A stretch of 43,926 nucleotides of DNA. It comes from Acidimicrobiaceae bacterium (GTDB lineage: Bacteria; Actinomycetota; Acidimicrobiia; Acidimicrobiales; UBA8592). Within the stretch, counting starts at the first letter, position 1, and every line of letters starts with the position of its first letter. This document shows positions 33,585 to 42,473 of this stretch, in pieces. Made by a program: the position numbers and the translations under genes. Below the pieces are notes generated by a model, which was not told the origin of the DNA, made no database searches, and saw only the letters and a program-made list of their open reading frames with translations. Where the stretch lies: the NCBI GenBank assembly GCA_002709645.1, contig PAQG01000012.1, forward strand, positions 1 through 43,926, given 5' to 3'.

Positions 33585-34547
33585 ATGCCCGCATTCAGCG
33601 TCAACATGATGCCAAACATACCTGCAAAGGAGATCGCTAACCTCGCGAATTATGCTGAAAGAAAGGGTTGCAAAAGGTGCTGGGTGTATGACGAAGGGCT
33701 TACTACTCGAGATGTATATGTGACACTCGCTGCTATCGCTGCGAAAACAAAGAAAATTCATTTAGGACCTGGGATAACAAATGCATATGTACGGCATCCA
33801 GCAGCTACAGCATCAGCGATCGCTACTCTAGATGAGTTAAGTGATGGACGAGCGTTTATAGGTATTGGGGCGGGGGGAGGTCTCACTCTAGATCCTTTGG
33901 CCATCAGCCGGACAAACCCCTTAACGACTGTTCAAGAAATGGTTGAAAGCCTTCGCTCCTTATTCCAAGGAAACAAGACAACTTTTGAAGGAAAAAATTT
34001 TTCACTAGCGAACGCCTACCTTTCTTATGGAAGAAAAAATATAGAAATTATCCTCGCTGGCCGAGGGCCCAAGATGCTTCAATTAGGAGCTGATATTGCA
34101 GATGGTTTTTACCTTAGTTATATCTACAAGGACCATCTTGCAAGAGTTATGTCAGTCTTAAGAAATGGAAGAGCCTCTGAAGAGAGAAACTTCAACGTAA
34201 CCTACTCAACGATGCTTGCAACTAATGAAAAAGAACTTAAAGAGGCACGAGGTCAACTCTCCTTTCGGCTCGTAGATTCACCTATGGAAATAAAAGAAGA
34301 GTTAGGTATGACTATCGGCGACGTTCAGCAGATAAAACAAGCCTTATCAGAAGGCGGAGCTAGCCTCGCTGGAGAGTATGTCAAAGAGGAATGGGTAGAT
34401 AAATTCGTGATTGTCGGTGACTCACAATCATGTAAAGAAGAATTGCTAGAACTTTTAGAAATTCATACAATTGACGAATTTCAACTACCCATTTATGAAC
34501 CAAGTACTGCAGAGAGTCTCATAGATCAAGTTTCGACTTTTTTTTGA
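33585..34547 (+). CDS. F420-dependent LLM oxidoreductase (Mer-like)
   Basis: 320-residue LLM protein in the branch related to methylenetetrahydromethanopterin reductase. Seen: SVNMMPNIPAKEIANLANYAERKGCKRCWVYDEGLTTRDVYVTLAAIAAKTKKIHLGPGITNAYVRHPAATASAIATLDELSDGRAFIGIGAGG in family order and then EIILAGRGPKMLQLGADIADGFY. F420 use is inferred from the branch. GGGGAG upstream of ATG at 33585 gives a strong ribosome site, and it is essentially fused in expression with the FAD oxidoreductase. It converges on ubiX with 20 bases between. Confidence 0.86.
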   Translation: MPAFSVNMMPNIPAKEIANLANYAERKGCKRCWVYDEGLTTRDVYVTLAAIAAKTKKIHLGPGITNAYVRHPAATASAIATLDELSDGRAFIGIGAGGGLTLDPLAISRTNPLTTVQEMVESLRSLFQGNKTTFEGKNFSLANAYLSYGRKNIEIILAGRGPKMLQLGADIADGFYLSYIYKDHLARVMSVLRNGRASEERNFNVTYSTMLATNEKELKEARGQLSFRLVDSPMEIKEELGMTIGDVQQIKQALSEGGASLAGEYVKEEWVDKFVIVGDSQSCKEELLELLEIHTIDEFQLPIYEPSTAESLIDQVSTFF

Positions 34548-34567
34548 AGGACGCTGGACTCTTAACG

Positions 34568-35140
34568 TTATTTTCTGCCATCCCAGCGTTTCAGCGTCGG
34601 AATTTCAAAACCTAAATGTTCGAGTGCCCTTCCAACGGAGTGGTCAATAAGATCATCAATAGAAACTGGTTTGTTATAGAACGCTGGGATGGGAGGATAG
34701 ACAACTGCACCCATTTCAGTAGCTTTAACCATTAGCCGTAAATGTCCTATATGGAATGGAGTCTCGCGCACCATCAAAACTAAAGGCCTTCGTTCCTTTA
34801 ATGTGACATCTGCAGCTCGTGAAACTAGGTCGGCACCAAAAGAATTAGCAATAGCGGAGAGTGATTTTATTGAGCAAGGTGCAACTATCATTCCGCAGGT
34901 TTGGAAAGAACCACTTGCTATTGATGCCCCTATATCTCGCGACCCATGCACATGGTCAGCTAAGTTTTCAATTTCTAAAGGACTGTAGTTGGTTTCAACA
35001 TTTATTGTGCTTTTGGCAGAAGCAGTGATAACTAGATGTGTTTCAACGTTTTGCATACCTTTAAGGAATTCAAGAGTTTTGATACCGTAAATTGACCCAC
35101 TAGCACCAGTTATGGCAACAACGACATGTTGAGAACTCAT
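34568..35140 (-). CDS. ubiX: UbiX-family flavin prenyltransferase
   Basis: 190-residue enzyme that makes prenylated FMN, the cofactor of UbiD decarboxylases. Seen: VVVAITGASGSIYGIKTLEFL, the internal IVAPCSIKSLSAIANSFGADLVSRAADVTLKERRPLVLMVRETPFHIGHLRLM (the RETP and SIK residues line the active site), and the ending AFYNKPVSIDDLIDHSVGRALEHLG. ATG at 35140 is preferred; a TTG at 35149 overlaps the UbiD stop. It lies directly downstream of ubiD and surely serves it. Confidence 0.93.
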   Translation of the reverse strand: MSSQHVVVAITGASGSIYGIKTLEFLKGMQNVETHLVITASAKSTINVETNYSPLEIENLADHVHGSRDIGASIASGSFQTCGMIVAPCSIKSLSAIANSFGADLVSRAADVTLKERRPLVLMVRETPFHIGHLRLMVKATEMGAVVYPPIPAFYNKPVSIDDLIDHSVGRALEHLGFEIPTLKRWDGRK

Positions 35141-35145
35141 TAGGA

Positions 35146-36489
35146 TCAATCCAGGTAGTCAATGAGGTTAACGGATGGGTAAGCAACGCGCTCTCCGTAC
35201 TCTCTGCGCTCGCGTTTATACGTTGCATCGATTCCAACTTTTGTGCTGATACCCCTTCGATCTGCTGTAGGGTCCATTTCATGTCCTTGGGCTTCTGAAA
35301 TTTTAAATACATCTCTATCCCATTGAACTCGGTTAGTGATAGCCCACAGGACCTCTGATGACTCATGCATATCCACGTCACGGTCCACCACGACTACGTT
35401 TCGAATATTGATATGTGCAGTCATAGCTGCGATAGCGAGGTTTTTGGGTGTACCCGGATTATCTCGATCAATTTGGATTACGGCCATGAAACCATTTCCA
35501 TAAGGGGGGATAATTACATCAGCCGATGGGTCAATGTGCCTAATTTGTTTACGTAACAAAGGTTCACGAGGCAGAATATTCCCAATGTAGATATGTTCAT
35601 ACCACCCTGGAATAATAGTTTGATAAATTGGGTTATCGCGAAATGAGATTGCCGACACTTCCATGGTAGGGGAATCCCACATTTCTCCGTGATACCCATG
35701 GAATTCAGCTAAAGGACCTTCAGGTGATCGTTCTGCTGGCCGTATATGTCCCTCAATAACTATTTCTGTACGAGCTGGGATGTCTATATCTACTGTTTTT
35801 CCTTTGCAAACTTCGATACCTTCGCCCCGAATTGCTCCTGCAATTAAGAGTTCATCAACAGGAGTTCTGACACCTGCAGCAATCATGATTGCAGGATCAA
35901 GACCAATTGCTAGTGCAACAGGGAAAGGAGCGTCTGGATCAGGTCGAGATTTCATAAATGTTCCGACATCACGCCATTCATTTACATTAAAACCAAGTAT
36001 ATTTTTTTCAAGAACGAGCATTCGGTTGTAGGAGAGGTTCCCTCGTCCCGAAATTGGGTCTTTCGTAATTGAGACAGCTCCTGTTATGAAAGCCCCTCCA
36101 TCTCCTCGACTGTGTTTAGGTATAGGGAGGGCTCCGAGGTCTACATCATCGCCAGTTAGGCAGTTTTCGTGCCAATAAGCTGACTTGACTTCTCTTGGTG
36201 GAATCCCATTCTTAATCTCAAGAGCTTCACCCATGACATCAATGATTGATTCTGCTTCGCAACCGAGGGATATCGCTGTCCGTGCATGCGATGCGACGCC
36301 TCCCGCGAAGATGGGGAAGGTGGTTTCTTTCACATTGGAGAAGAGAGCAGCTCCTCCGCTGGAGCGGGATAGAGACGCAGTTACATCAGCAAGTTCATAT
36401 TCCATTGACACTTCTTTTGATATTTCAGCGAGCTCGCCCTTCTCGCGGAGTGCTTCAATGAATGAACGTAGGTCTCCAATAGTTGTCAT
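35146..36489 (-). CDS. ubiD: UbiD-family prenyl-FMN-dependent decarboxylase
   Basis: 447-residue reversible (de)carboxylase of unsaturated or aromatic acids. Seen: TIGDLRSFIEALREKGELAEI at the N-terminus, the prFMN/metal region SYNRMLVLEKNILGFNVNEWRDVGTF, PDPDAPFPVALAIGLDPAIMIAAG, EIVIEGHIRPAERSPEGPLAEFHGYHG with conserved Glu residues, and VVVVDRDVDMHESSEVLWAITNRVQWDRDV. Loss of ubiquinone genes nearby and the actinobacterial setting (menaquinone users) make ubiquinone synthesis unlikely; an aromatic or alpha,beta-unsaturated acid is the likely substrate, though demethylmenaquinone-type roles are not excluded. Confidence 0.92.
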   Translation of the reverse strand: MTTIGDLRSFIEALREKGELAEISKEVSMEYELADVTASLSRSSGGAALFSNVKETTFPIFAGGVASHARTAISLGCEAESIIDVMGEALEIKNGIPPREVKSAYWHENCLTGDDVDLGALPIPKHSRGDGGAFITGAVSITKDPISGRGNLSYNRMLVLEKNILGFNVNEWRDVGTFMKSRPDPDAPFPVALAIGLDPAIMIAAGVRTPVDELLIAGAIRGEGIEVCKGKTVDIDIPARTEIVIEGHIRPAERSPEGPLAEFHGYHGEMWDSPTMEVSAISFRDNPIYQTIIPGWYEHIYIGNILPREPLLRKQIRHIDPSADVIIPPYGNGFMAVIQIDRDNPGTPKNLAIAAMTAHINIRNVVVVDRDVDMHESSEVLWAITNRVQWDRDVFKISEAQGHEMDPTADRRGISTKVGIDATYKRERREYGERVAYPSVNLIDYLD

Positions 36490-36517
36490 GTCTTGACCAT
36501 ACAGGGGGAAAGGTGGG

Positions 36518-36552
36518 TTGCGCTATTACAACTGTAGATAGGTATTGCGCTA
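36518..36552. repeat. Direct repeat TTGCGCTA x2, 27 bp apart, in ubiD/amidohydrolase divergent promoter
   Basis: Two exact 8-base copies (36518-36525 and 36545-36552) in the 84-base spacer between divergent genes. A tandem binding site is possible; two 8-mers alone are weak evidence. Confidence 0.3.
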
Positions 36553-36573
36553 CATCGAACATAAAATAGGAGT

Positions 36574-37821
36574 ATGACCGTGCAGAGATTGCAGGAAAAT
36601 ATTATACGTAATGCCTTAATTCCGGAAAAGGGAATTGTTGACTTGTTTGTGCAGGATGGAAAGATAGCATCTTTTTCTAACCCTGGAGATAGAAACGATG
36701 CCGTACAAACATATGACCTCAATGGGTGGTTATTACTTCCTGCTATGGCAGAGCCCCACGCCCACCTAGACAAAGCTCTTACTGCTGATCAGGTCCCAAA
36801 CCCATCCGGTGAGCTTATGGGAGCGATTAAAGCTTGGATTGCAGCAGCTGAAAAAGGTACATTCACGCATGAAAATACTGTGCAAAGAGCCTCAAAAGCA
36901 ATGGAGTTGCTCTTAGTCCATGGAGTGACTGCTGTACGTACACATGTAAATGTTACGGAATCAATAGGAGTAAGTTCTTTAAAGGCATTGGCTGAAGCTA
37001 AAGAGAGATTCAAAGGATTACTTGAAGTGCAAATTGTTGCCTTGATGAATTCACCTTTGACTGGCCCAGGTAGTGAAGGAAACGTTCAAGCATTGGAATC
37101 AGCAATAGAATTTGGGGTTGACTTTCTTGGAGGTTGCCCTCATTTAGAACCTTATCCCAATGACATGATCCAATTTATGTTTGCTATCGCAGAAGATGCT
37201 GGGTTAGGAATTGATTTCCACGTAGATGAAACGCTTGATGCGCAAACCCTAACTCTAAAAGAGTTAGCAAAACAATCCTTAGAGAGAGGTTTTCCATATT
37301 CACTTTCCGCGAGTCATTGTGTTTCGCTGGGAATGCAAACAGAAACTGTGCAAATTGAGATCTCCAAACTCTTGCGAGAAGCAAATATCAGTGTTTTTAC
37401 ATTGCCACAAACAAATCTTTTCCTTCAAGGAAGAGAACATGTTTCGGCAATGCCAAGAGGCCTTACAGCTATAAAAACTCTTCAAGAACAAGGTGTACTT
37501 CTTGCTGCAGGGGCAGATAACGTTCGTGACCCCTTTAACACAATGGGAAGGAGCGACCCATTTGAAACTGCTGCACTAATGGTTATGGCGGGCCACCAAA
37601 CACCAGAAGCAGCATTTGACCTAGTTAGTGTTAAAGCAAGAGAAGCTATGGGGTTAGAGAAGGCAGCTGTAGAAATAGGTGATGTCGCTGACTTTGTTGC
37701 TGTAGACGCACCTACTTTAGGAACTGCTATTGCTGATTCACCGATGAGTAGGAGAGTCTTTAAAAATGGAAACTTGGTAGCTTCTTCAGACCAGCGGACG
37801 ACGATTTTTCGAGGGTTATGA
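36574..37821 (+). CDS. Amidohydrolase, cytosine-deaminase-like (CodA family)
   Basis: 415-residue metal-dependent hydrolase. N-terminal beta domain (VDLFVQDGKIASFS), metal site LPAMAEPHAHLDKALT with His62 and His64, then GGCPHLEPYP, IDFHVDETLDAQ with the later His, SLSASHC and LLAAGADNVRDPFNTMGRSDPFETAALM with the catalytic Asp. The HAHLDK and GADNVRDP motifs match cytosine deaminase and N-isopropylammelide hydrolase relatives; the substrate is a cyclic amide or amine of unknown identity. AGGAG is too close to the ATG (one base); a GTG at 36580 is better placed and may be the true start. It overlaps the LLM by four bases. Confidence 0.87.
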   Translation: MTVQRLQENIIRNALIPEKGIVDLFVQDGKIASFSNPGDRNDAVQTYDLNGWLLLPAMAEPHAHLDKALTADQVPNPSGELMGAIKAWIAAAEKGTFTHENTVQRASKAMELLLVHGVTAVRTHVNVTESIGVSSLKALAEAKERFKGLLEVQIVALMNSPLTGPGSEGNVQALESAIEFGVDFLGGCPHLEPYPNDMIQFMFAIAEDAGLGIDFHVDETLDAQTLTLKELAKQSLERGFPYSLSASHCVSLGMQTETVQIEISKLLREANISVFTLPQTNLFLQGREHVSAMPRGLTAIKTLQEQGVLLAAGADNVRDPFNTMGRSDPFETAALMVMAGHQTPEAAFDLVSVKAREAMGLEKAAVEIGDVADFVAVDAPTLGTAIADSPMSRRVFKNGNLVASSDQRTTIFRGL

Positions 37822-38636
37822 CCAGCTCTCACCCTCTCGTTACAGACCTAGTATTGAGTCCTTTCGGTGCCTCAAGTAATGAATTAATCGATGTAGCAAA
37901 ATGCGCTGAAGATAGTGGATTTAACGGAATATGGACTTTGGATCATTTCAGCGGTGCTGTTGCAGAGAAGAGTTGGTCCCATGAACCCTTTACGATTCTT
38001 GGTTCAATTGCTGCCGTAACCGAAAGAGTAAGAGTTGGCACTCTTGTAGCAAATATGATGAATCGGCATCCAGTACTTTTAGCTTCTGCTTTCTCATCGC
38101 TACAAGGGGTTTCAAAATCGAGAGCTATTCTTGGGTTAGGAAGCGGAGCTCCGCCCAACACTTTGTTTGCATCTGAGCAGACTATGATCAATCGACAGCT
38201 CCATAAAGATGAAAAACGTCGAAGAAGGTTAATTGAAACTATTCAAGCACTTCGGTGTATCTGGGATGGAGGAGAAAATTTTGAGGGGGAGTTCACTTCA
38301 TTTTCAAATCTTACAGCGATCGTTGAACCTGGTTTTCCGCTTCCGATAGTAGTTGGTGCTAATGGTTTTGAAATGATCAAGATAGCTGTTGAATACGCAG
38401 AAGGCGTTAATATTCGTGTCGGACCATCTATAGGGAGATTGGTTGAAGAGGCATCAATCCTCGCACCAAACGACGATTTTGAAATTAGTATCCATGAGAA
38501 TCTTGATTTGAATCACCCATATGGAGGAAATGTTGACTCTTGGATAGAACTTGGAGTTCATCGAAGAGCTTGCATGGTCTCAGCCCCCTTTGATCTACAT
38601 GCCATTTCAGATATCGGGCTTCGATTAAATAGGTAA
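37818..38636 (+). CDS. LLM-class oxidoreductase, short form
   Basis: 272-residue LLM protein: LVLSPFGASSNELIDVAKCAEDSGFNGIWTLDHFSG, then TERVRVGTLVANMMNRHPVLLASAFSSLQGVSKSRAILGLGSGAPP and LPIVVGANGFEMIKIAVEYAEGVN. It is shorter than the usual 300-350 residues, with a reduced C-terminal part. Coupled to the amidohydrolase by an ATGA overlap, it suggests a two-step breakdown of an N-heterocycle, one oxidative and one hydrolytic; this is inference. The 49 bases to the convergent permease gene show no clear terminator. Confidence 0.82.
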   Translation: MTSSHPLVTDLVLSPFGASSNELIDVAKCAEDSGFNGIWTLDHFSGAVAEKSWSHEPFTILGSIAAVTERVRVGTLVANMMNRHPVLLASAFSSLQGVSKSRAILGLGSGAPPNTLFASEQTMINRQLHKDEKRRRRLIETIQALRCIWDGGENFEGEFTSFSNLTAIVEPGFPLPIVVGANGFEMIKIAVEYAEGVNIRVGPSIGRLVEEASILAPNDDFEISIHENLDLNHPYGGNVDSWIELGVHRRACMVSAPFDLHAISDIGLRLNR

Positions 38637-38685
38637 AAGGGTCTTTGAACTTGAAGGAAATTAACTTAGGAGAGGGCTTGATTTT

Positions 38686-39543
38686 TCAGACTAACCCAGC
38701 TCGATCTGACCATTTCCCAATAGCTTTATTCTGGATCCATGTAAAGAGAAGGAAAACTCCTACTCCTAGAATCGATGACAGAATCACAGAAGTTAGCAGC
38801 TCCTCGCCCTGAAGTCGGCTAGCGAAGCGTTTAATAAGTTGGCCTAAGCCGACTTCGCCCCGTCCGAAGAAGAAATCACCAACGATTGCTCCAATAACTG
38901 AAAGCCCAGCTGAGATCCTAAGACCAGCAAACATCGCAGGGAGGGCAGCTGGAAACATTAGCTTTCGTAGTCTTGTCAAACGACTCGCATGATGAAGGGT
39001 AAATAAGTCATGCATTCCTCGTTCCGCTGATTGCAAACCGAATAGCGTGTTAACAATAATCGGGAATAAAGAAATGATTATGCAGACTACAACTCGGGAA
39101 GTCTGCCCAGTACCCCACCAGAAAGAGATCAGAGGGACAATAGCTAGGATAGGGATGGCTTGAAGGGTGACTAGAAATGGGAATAGCGCTTTTTCGACAG
39201 TGATCGCTTGACTCATTAGAACCGCTAAGAAAAGACCAATCAGAATCGCAAGAAATAATCCAATACCTGCAACCTTCGTGGATGACCACAATGATTGAAG
39301 CATTTCTGACATTCCACCTGTCCCTCCCCAGTCAAGGAAACCTTCAGTTACAACTTTGTCCGGGGGTCTTAAAAGAAATCTACGATTCTCACTCAACATT
39401 ACGTATGAGATGAAATACCAACCTCCAATAACAAGCGAACCGAAAAGAAACGGGGGAATAATATTGAGAGCAGCGGCTCTAGCTTTGCTTTTGCCGTCAC
39501 TTGTTTTTGATTTAGTTGTTTCAGAAGTAGGCGTATCGCTCAT
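38686..39543 (-). CDS. ABC transporter permease (SsuC/TauC/ThiX-like)
   Basis: 285-residue inner-membrane permease with six hydrophobic segments. The EAA-like motif is in SAERGMHDLFTLHHASRLTRLRKLMFPAALPAMFAGLRISAGLSVIGAIVGDFFFG, typical of sulfonate/taurine/nitrate/HMP-type importers. The N-terminus is cytoplasmic and Ser/Thr/Lys rich. ATG at 39543 overlaps the ATPase stop (ATGA), so the upstream extension is not used. No NMT1/THI5 or SsuA binding protein is visible in the window, so substrate is unknown; the adjacent CodA-like hydrolase hints at a nitrogen heterocycle. Confidence 0.88.
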   Translation of the reverse strand: MSDTPTSETTKSKTSDGKSKARAAALNIIPPFLFGSLVIGGWYFISYVMLSENRRFLLRPPDKVVTEGFLDWGGTGGMSEMLQSLWSSTKVAGIGLFLAILIGLFLAVLMSQAITVEKALFPFLVTLQAIPILAIVPLISFWWGTGQTSRVVVCIIISLFPIIVNTLFGLQSAERGMHDLFTLHHASRLTRLRKLMFPAALPAMFAGLRISAGLSVIGAIVGDFFFGRGEVGLGQLIKRFASRLQGEELLTSVILSSILGVGVFLLFTWIQNKAIGKWSDRAGLV

Positions 39544-40286
39544 GAGTGACCTCCACGTAATTCTTTGGATACTTCTCCACAAATTCGTGCAAATTCTGCA
39601 TCAAATCGTAGTTCTGGTTTTCTTGGATAATCAAATGGTATGTCAAACTCGGCAACGATATTACCGGGTCGCGCTGACATAACCAGTACTTTCGTAGACA
39701 TAAATACTGCTTCGGTGATTGAGTGAGTAATAAACAAGCCAGCGAAACCTTCTTGAAGAAATAGTTGTTGAGTTTCTTCGTTTAGATGTTCACGTGTGAT
39801 TTCATCAACAGCACCGAATGGTTCATCAAATAGGAAAAGAGGCGGCTTTAAGGTTAAAGTTCGGGCCAAAGATGCCCTCATCTTCATTCCGCCAGATAAT
39901 GACTTCGGATAATGATTTTCAAAACCGCTTAATCCAACTAGTTCAATAGCTGATTGTGCCAAATCCCGTCGTTCTTCTTTCGGCATACCATGAAGTTCAC
40001 AGAAGAGCTCAATGTTCTGTGTTACATTTCTCCAAGGCAGCAGAGTTGCATCCTGAAATACGTATCCTAGACGATCGCGATCTACGTCAACCGACCCAGC
40101 TGTAGGTTCTAAAAGACCTGAAGCAATTTTTAACAACGTAGATTTTCCACAGCCAGATGGCCCAACCACTGTTATGAATTCACCTTTCTTGATTGAAAAA
40201 GAAATATTCTGCAAAGTCTCTGTTCCATCAGGAAAAATCATTCCTATGTCGTCAAAAGTTAAAGCTGCATTAGTGCTATCGGTCAT
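39540..40286 (-). CDS. ABC transporter ATP-binding protein (SsuB/TauB-like)
   Basis: 248-residue ATPase partner of the permease. Walker A GPSGCGKST, Q-loop YVFQDATLLPWRNV, signature LSGGMKMRASLART (the usual LSGGMRQR is altered to MKMR), Walker B LFLFDEPFGAVDE and H-loop ITHSITEAVF. LLPWRNV is the hallmark of the nitrate/sulfonate/taurine family. ATG at 40286 is chosen for AAGGA eight bases upstream; a longer frame to 40316 lacks support. First gene of the two-gene operon. Confidence 0.9.
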   Translation of the reverse strand: MTDSTNAALTFDDIGMIFPDGTETLQNISFSIKKGEFITVVGPSGCGKSTLLKIASGLLEPTAGSVDVDRDRLGYVFQDATLLPWRNVTQNIELFCELHGMPKEERRDLAQSAIELVGLSGFENHYPKSLSGGMKMRASLARTLTLKPPLFLFDEPFGAVDEITREHLNEETQQLFLQEGFAGLFITHSITEAVFMSTKVLVMSARPGNIVAEFDIPFDYPRKPELRFDAEFARICGEVSKELRGGHS

Positions 40287-40427
40287 GGAGGGCTTCCTTA
40301 AACTATTGTTAACCACCGAAAGAATACATCGTCTTTAAGGATTAAGCGAACTTAAACAGACCTTGTATCAGTTTTTGGTAGAACATTTTCTGTTTCGTAT
40401 CTTTAACTATTGAGCTAGTCTGACCGT

Positions 40428-40721
40428 ATGGTTATTGAGTTTTTGACTTTTAATGTTCCTGCTGAGATGAGAGAGAAATGGAAATCTTTAGATAATGAAA
40501 TTTGGACAACGTTTCTGGCCACTCAAGAAGGTTTTGTTAAAAAAGAATTATGGCAATCATCAGAAAATGATGGCGAATTCCATGCCGTGATCTGGTGGAA
40601 AGATAAACAATCATGGGCGGCTATTTCTTCTGATCAGATTACGAAAGTGGATAAAGGTATGGGCGAATTTCTTATAACGCCGAAAATGAAGGAATTCTTA
40701 GTTTTGAAGGAATACGAATAA
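40428..40721 (+). CDS. Small ABM-like protein (TIGR03792-type)
   Basis: 97-residue single-domain protein with the dimeric alpha-beta barrel pattern: VIEFLTFNVPAEMREKWKSLDNEIWTTFLATQEGFVKKELWQSSENDGEFHAVIWWKDKQSW. This matches the TIGR03792 family of unknown function, related to antibiotic-biosynthesis-monooxygenase-like folds. No catalytic residue can be named. No Shine-Dalgarno precedes the ATG. It lies 48 bases upstream of an LLM gene and may be co-expressed with it. Confidence 0.7.
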   Translation: MVIEFLTFNVPAEMREKWKSLDNEIWTTFLATQEGFVKKELWQSSENDGEFHAVIWWKDKQSWAAISSDQITKVDKGMGEFLITPKMKEFLVLKEYE

Positions 40722-40769
40722 ACTAAGTTCCCTCTCATGAAGTAAGGTTCTTCCAGTAAGGAGAAAGCT

Positions 40770-41921
40770 ATGAAAACTGGTATTTTTTTGTTTGGTGGGG
40801 TTGAAATGGATGATGCAGGATCTGGTTTACCTGCCCCCACTGATAGAAGGTATGGCCCCAAAGAAATCTGGCATGCAACTGAGAGAATAGTTGATATGGG
40901 AGTTCTCTCAGACAAATTAGGCTTTGACTCTTATTGGCTTACAGAGCACCATTTTCAATATGAAGGATATGAAGTTGTACCAAATGGGATGATGCTTGGA
41001 GCGATTCTTGCTGAAAGGACAGAAAGAATCCAGATCGGCATGATGTTTAATGTTGTTGGGCAATGGCATCCACTAAAGCTTGCTGAAGATTTCGCGACGC
41101 TTCATAACATATCTGGCGGAAGGGGGGCACTCGGGATTGGCAGAGGTACCGTTCCTAGAGAATCTGAAAATTTCGGATCAAAGATCGGCTCCTACGATAA
41201 TCCAGACAGTATCTCTGCTGATGAATTCAACCGTAAGCAATTTGATGAAGCCGTAGAAATTATAAGAATGGCTCTGGATAACGACGCCTTTAGTTTTGAA
41301 GGGGAAATTTTCACGTTCCCTGCACCAGGGATACCGGACCGTGGGGGTTTCGTAGAGGAATTAACACTTGTCCCTCGGCCCTTATACCCATATGACATTT
41401 GGCAAGCAATTACATCTCCACCAACCCTTGAAGCTGTTCCTCGGAAAGGCTGGGGGGGAGTGATGTGGTTGAAGCATTTTGAATTTATGAAACAATTTTG
41501 GGATCGCTTCGCGTCTATTTATGAGGAAACTCACAATGTAAGTCTTGCACCCGGAGAGAAAAGAACTCTTGTTGTGTGTACATGTGTTGAGGACACTCAC
41601 GAAGCAGCTGTCAATTCTGTTCGTAATGGCCATGATGAAATGTGGAAGTTTCTTGGACCCTATGGCTGGAGTAAAGGATATATGGGCCCAGATGGCGGAC
41701 CTGCACAATCTGGCCTTATCCCTACACTTGAAGAGTCCATAGATAATAAGGTCTGGTTAGTTGGCACTGCGGATGAAGTGGCAGAACAAATTAGCTGGTA
41801 CAGCGATTATCTTGGCGGGGTGGAAAATCTTGTCCTTTTCCCGGCAATGCCAGGCGATAAATACTCTAAAGTGGAAGAACAACTTCATCGATTATCAGAA
41901 GATGTCCTGCCGAAAATCTAG
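40770..41921 (+). CDS. LLM-class oxidoreductase, LuxA-like
   Basis: 383-residue LLM protein in the luciferase/alkanal-monooxygenase-like branch: ATERIVDMGVLSDKLGFDSYWLTEHHFQYEGYEVVPNGMMLGAILAERTERIQIGMMFNVVGQWHPLKLAEDFATLHNISGGRGALGIGRG. The EHHF motif and the R-x-x-x-x-IGR-G ending of that block are typical of FMN-type LLM monooxygenases. The C-terminus has DEVAEQISWYSDYLGGVENLVLFPAMPG. AAGGAG seven bases before ATG gives a good start. It may pair with the flavodoxin-fold reductase 46 bases downstream, which could supply reduced flavin; this is inference. Confidence 0.86.
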   Translation: MKTGIFLFGGVEMDDAGSGLPAPTDRRYGPKEIWHATERIVDMGVLSDKLGFDSYWLTEHHFQYEGYEVVPNGMMLGAILAERTERIQIGMMFNVVGQWHPLKLAEDFATLHNISGGRGALGIGRGTVPRESENFGSKIGSYDNPDSISADEFNRKQFDEAVEIIRMALDNDAFSFEGEIFTFPAPGIPDRGGFVEELTLVPRPLYPYDIWQAITSPPTLEAVPRKGWGGVMWLKHFEFMKQFWDRFASIYEETHNVSLAPGEKRTLVVCTCVEDTHEAAVNSVRNGHDEMWKFLGPYGWSKGYMGPDGGPAQSGLIPTLEESIDNKVWLVGTADEVAEQISWYSDYLGGVENLVLFPAMPGDKYSKVEEQLHRLSEDVLPKI

Positions 41922-41966
41922 GAACAGTAAAACCTAAAGTGGCCGAGTAGGAAAGGTGGGTAGGTT

Positions 41967-42473
41967 ATGAAAATCCTTATCGCTCAATCACATCCAAGTT
42001 ATGAAAGTTTCAGCGAAGCTATCTTGCAGGTGGTTTTAGAATCTCTAAAGCAAACGGATGCCGAGGTCTCTTTAGTCCGTGTGGGCAAGCAAGAGTCGTC
42101 ATCAATATTGGAATTAGAAAAACCAAATCTACTGGCCTTGATATACCCCACTTGGTGGGGAGGTTATCCTGCATCATTACTGCAATGGATTCAAGATTCT
42201 CTTATGTTGGGGAATGGGATGCTTGCAAATGTTCAGAAGGTTATCTCGGTTACTACTCATGGTTCAAGCAAGCTGGTCAATATCGTTCAGGGTGAATGGG
42301 GGAAAGCATATACGAAAAGAAAACTTTTGCCGTTATGCAAAAATAGTGTTCAATCAGAATGGCTTTCTCTTTACAAAATAGATAGACAACGACCGCAAAA
42401 CCTTGAAACTTTCCTAGGGGAAGTTTCAAAAAGTTTTGCAAGATTAAATGAGGATGAAGCCATTAGATGTTGA
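41967..42473 (+). CDS. Flavodoxin-fold NAD(P)H oxidoreductase
   Basis: 168-residue protein resembling the NQO1/KefF-type reductases: MKILIAQSHPSYESFSEAILQVVLESL, ALIYPTWWGGYPASLLQWIQDSLM (FMN/aromatic loop) and VISVTTHGSSKLVNIVQGEWGK. The second half is truncated relative to the ~190-residue standard. FMN binding is inferred. It follows an LLM in the same direction and overlaps the convergent homologous gene by 11 bases. Confidence 0.78.
   Translation: MKILIAQSHPSYESFSEAILQVVLESLKQTDAEVSLVRVGKQESSSILELEKPNLLALIYPTWWGGYPASLLQWIQDSLMLGNGMLANVQKVISVTTHGSSKLVNIVQGEWGKAYTKRKLLPLCKNSVQSEWLSLYKIDRQRPQNLETFLGEVSKSFARLNEDEAIRC

Noticed and set aside
34551-34589. Inverted repeat ACGCTGG...CCAGCGT as a bidirectional terminator between the LLM and ubiX
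   Set aside because: The 25-base loop is too long, one arm lies inside the ubiX coding sequence, and no proper T tail follows.
40331-40366. Imperfect inverted repeat GTCTTTAAG...CTTAAACAGAC upstream of 40428
   Set aside because: A two-base bulge and high AT content make it indistinguishable from chance.
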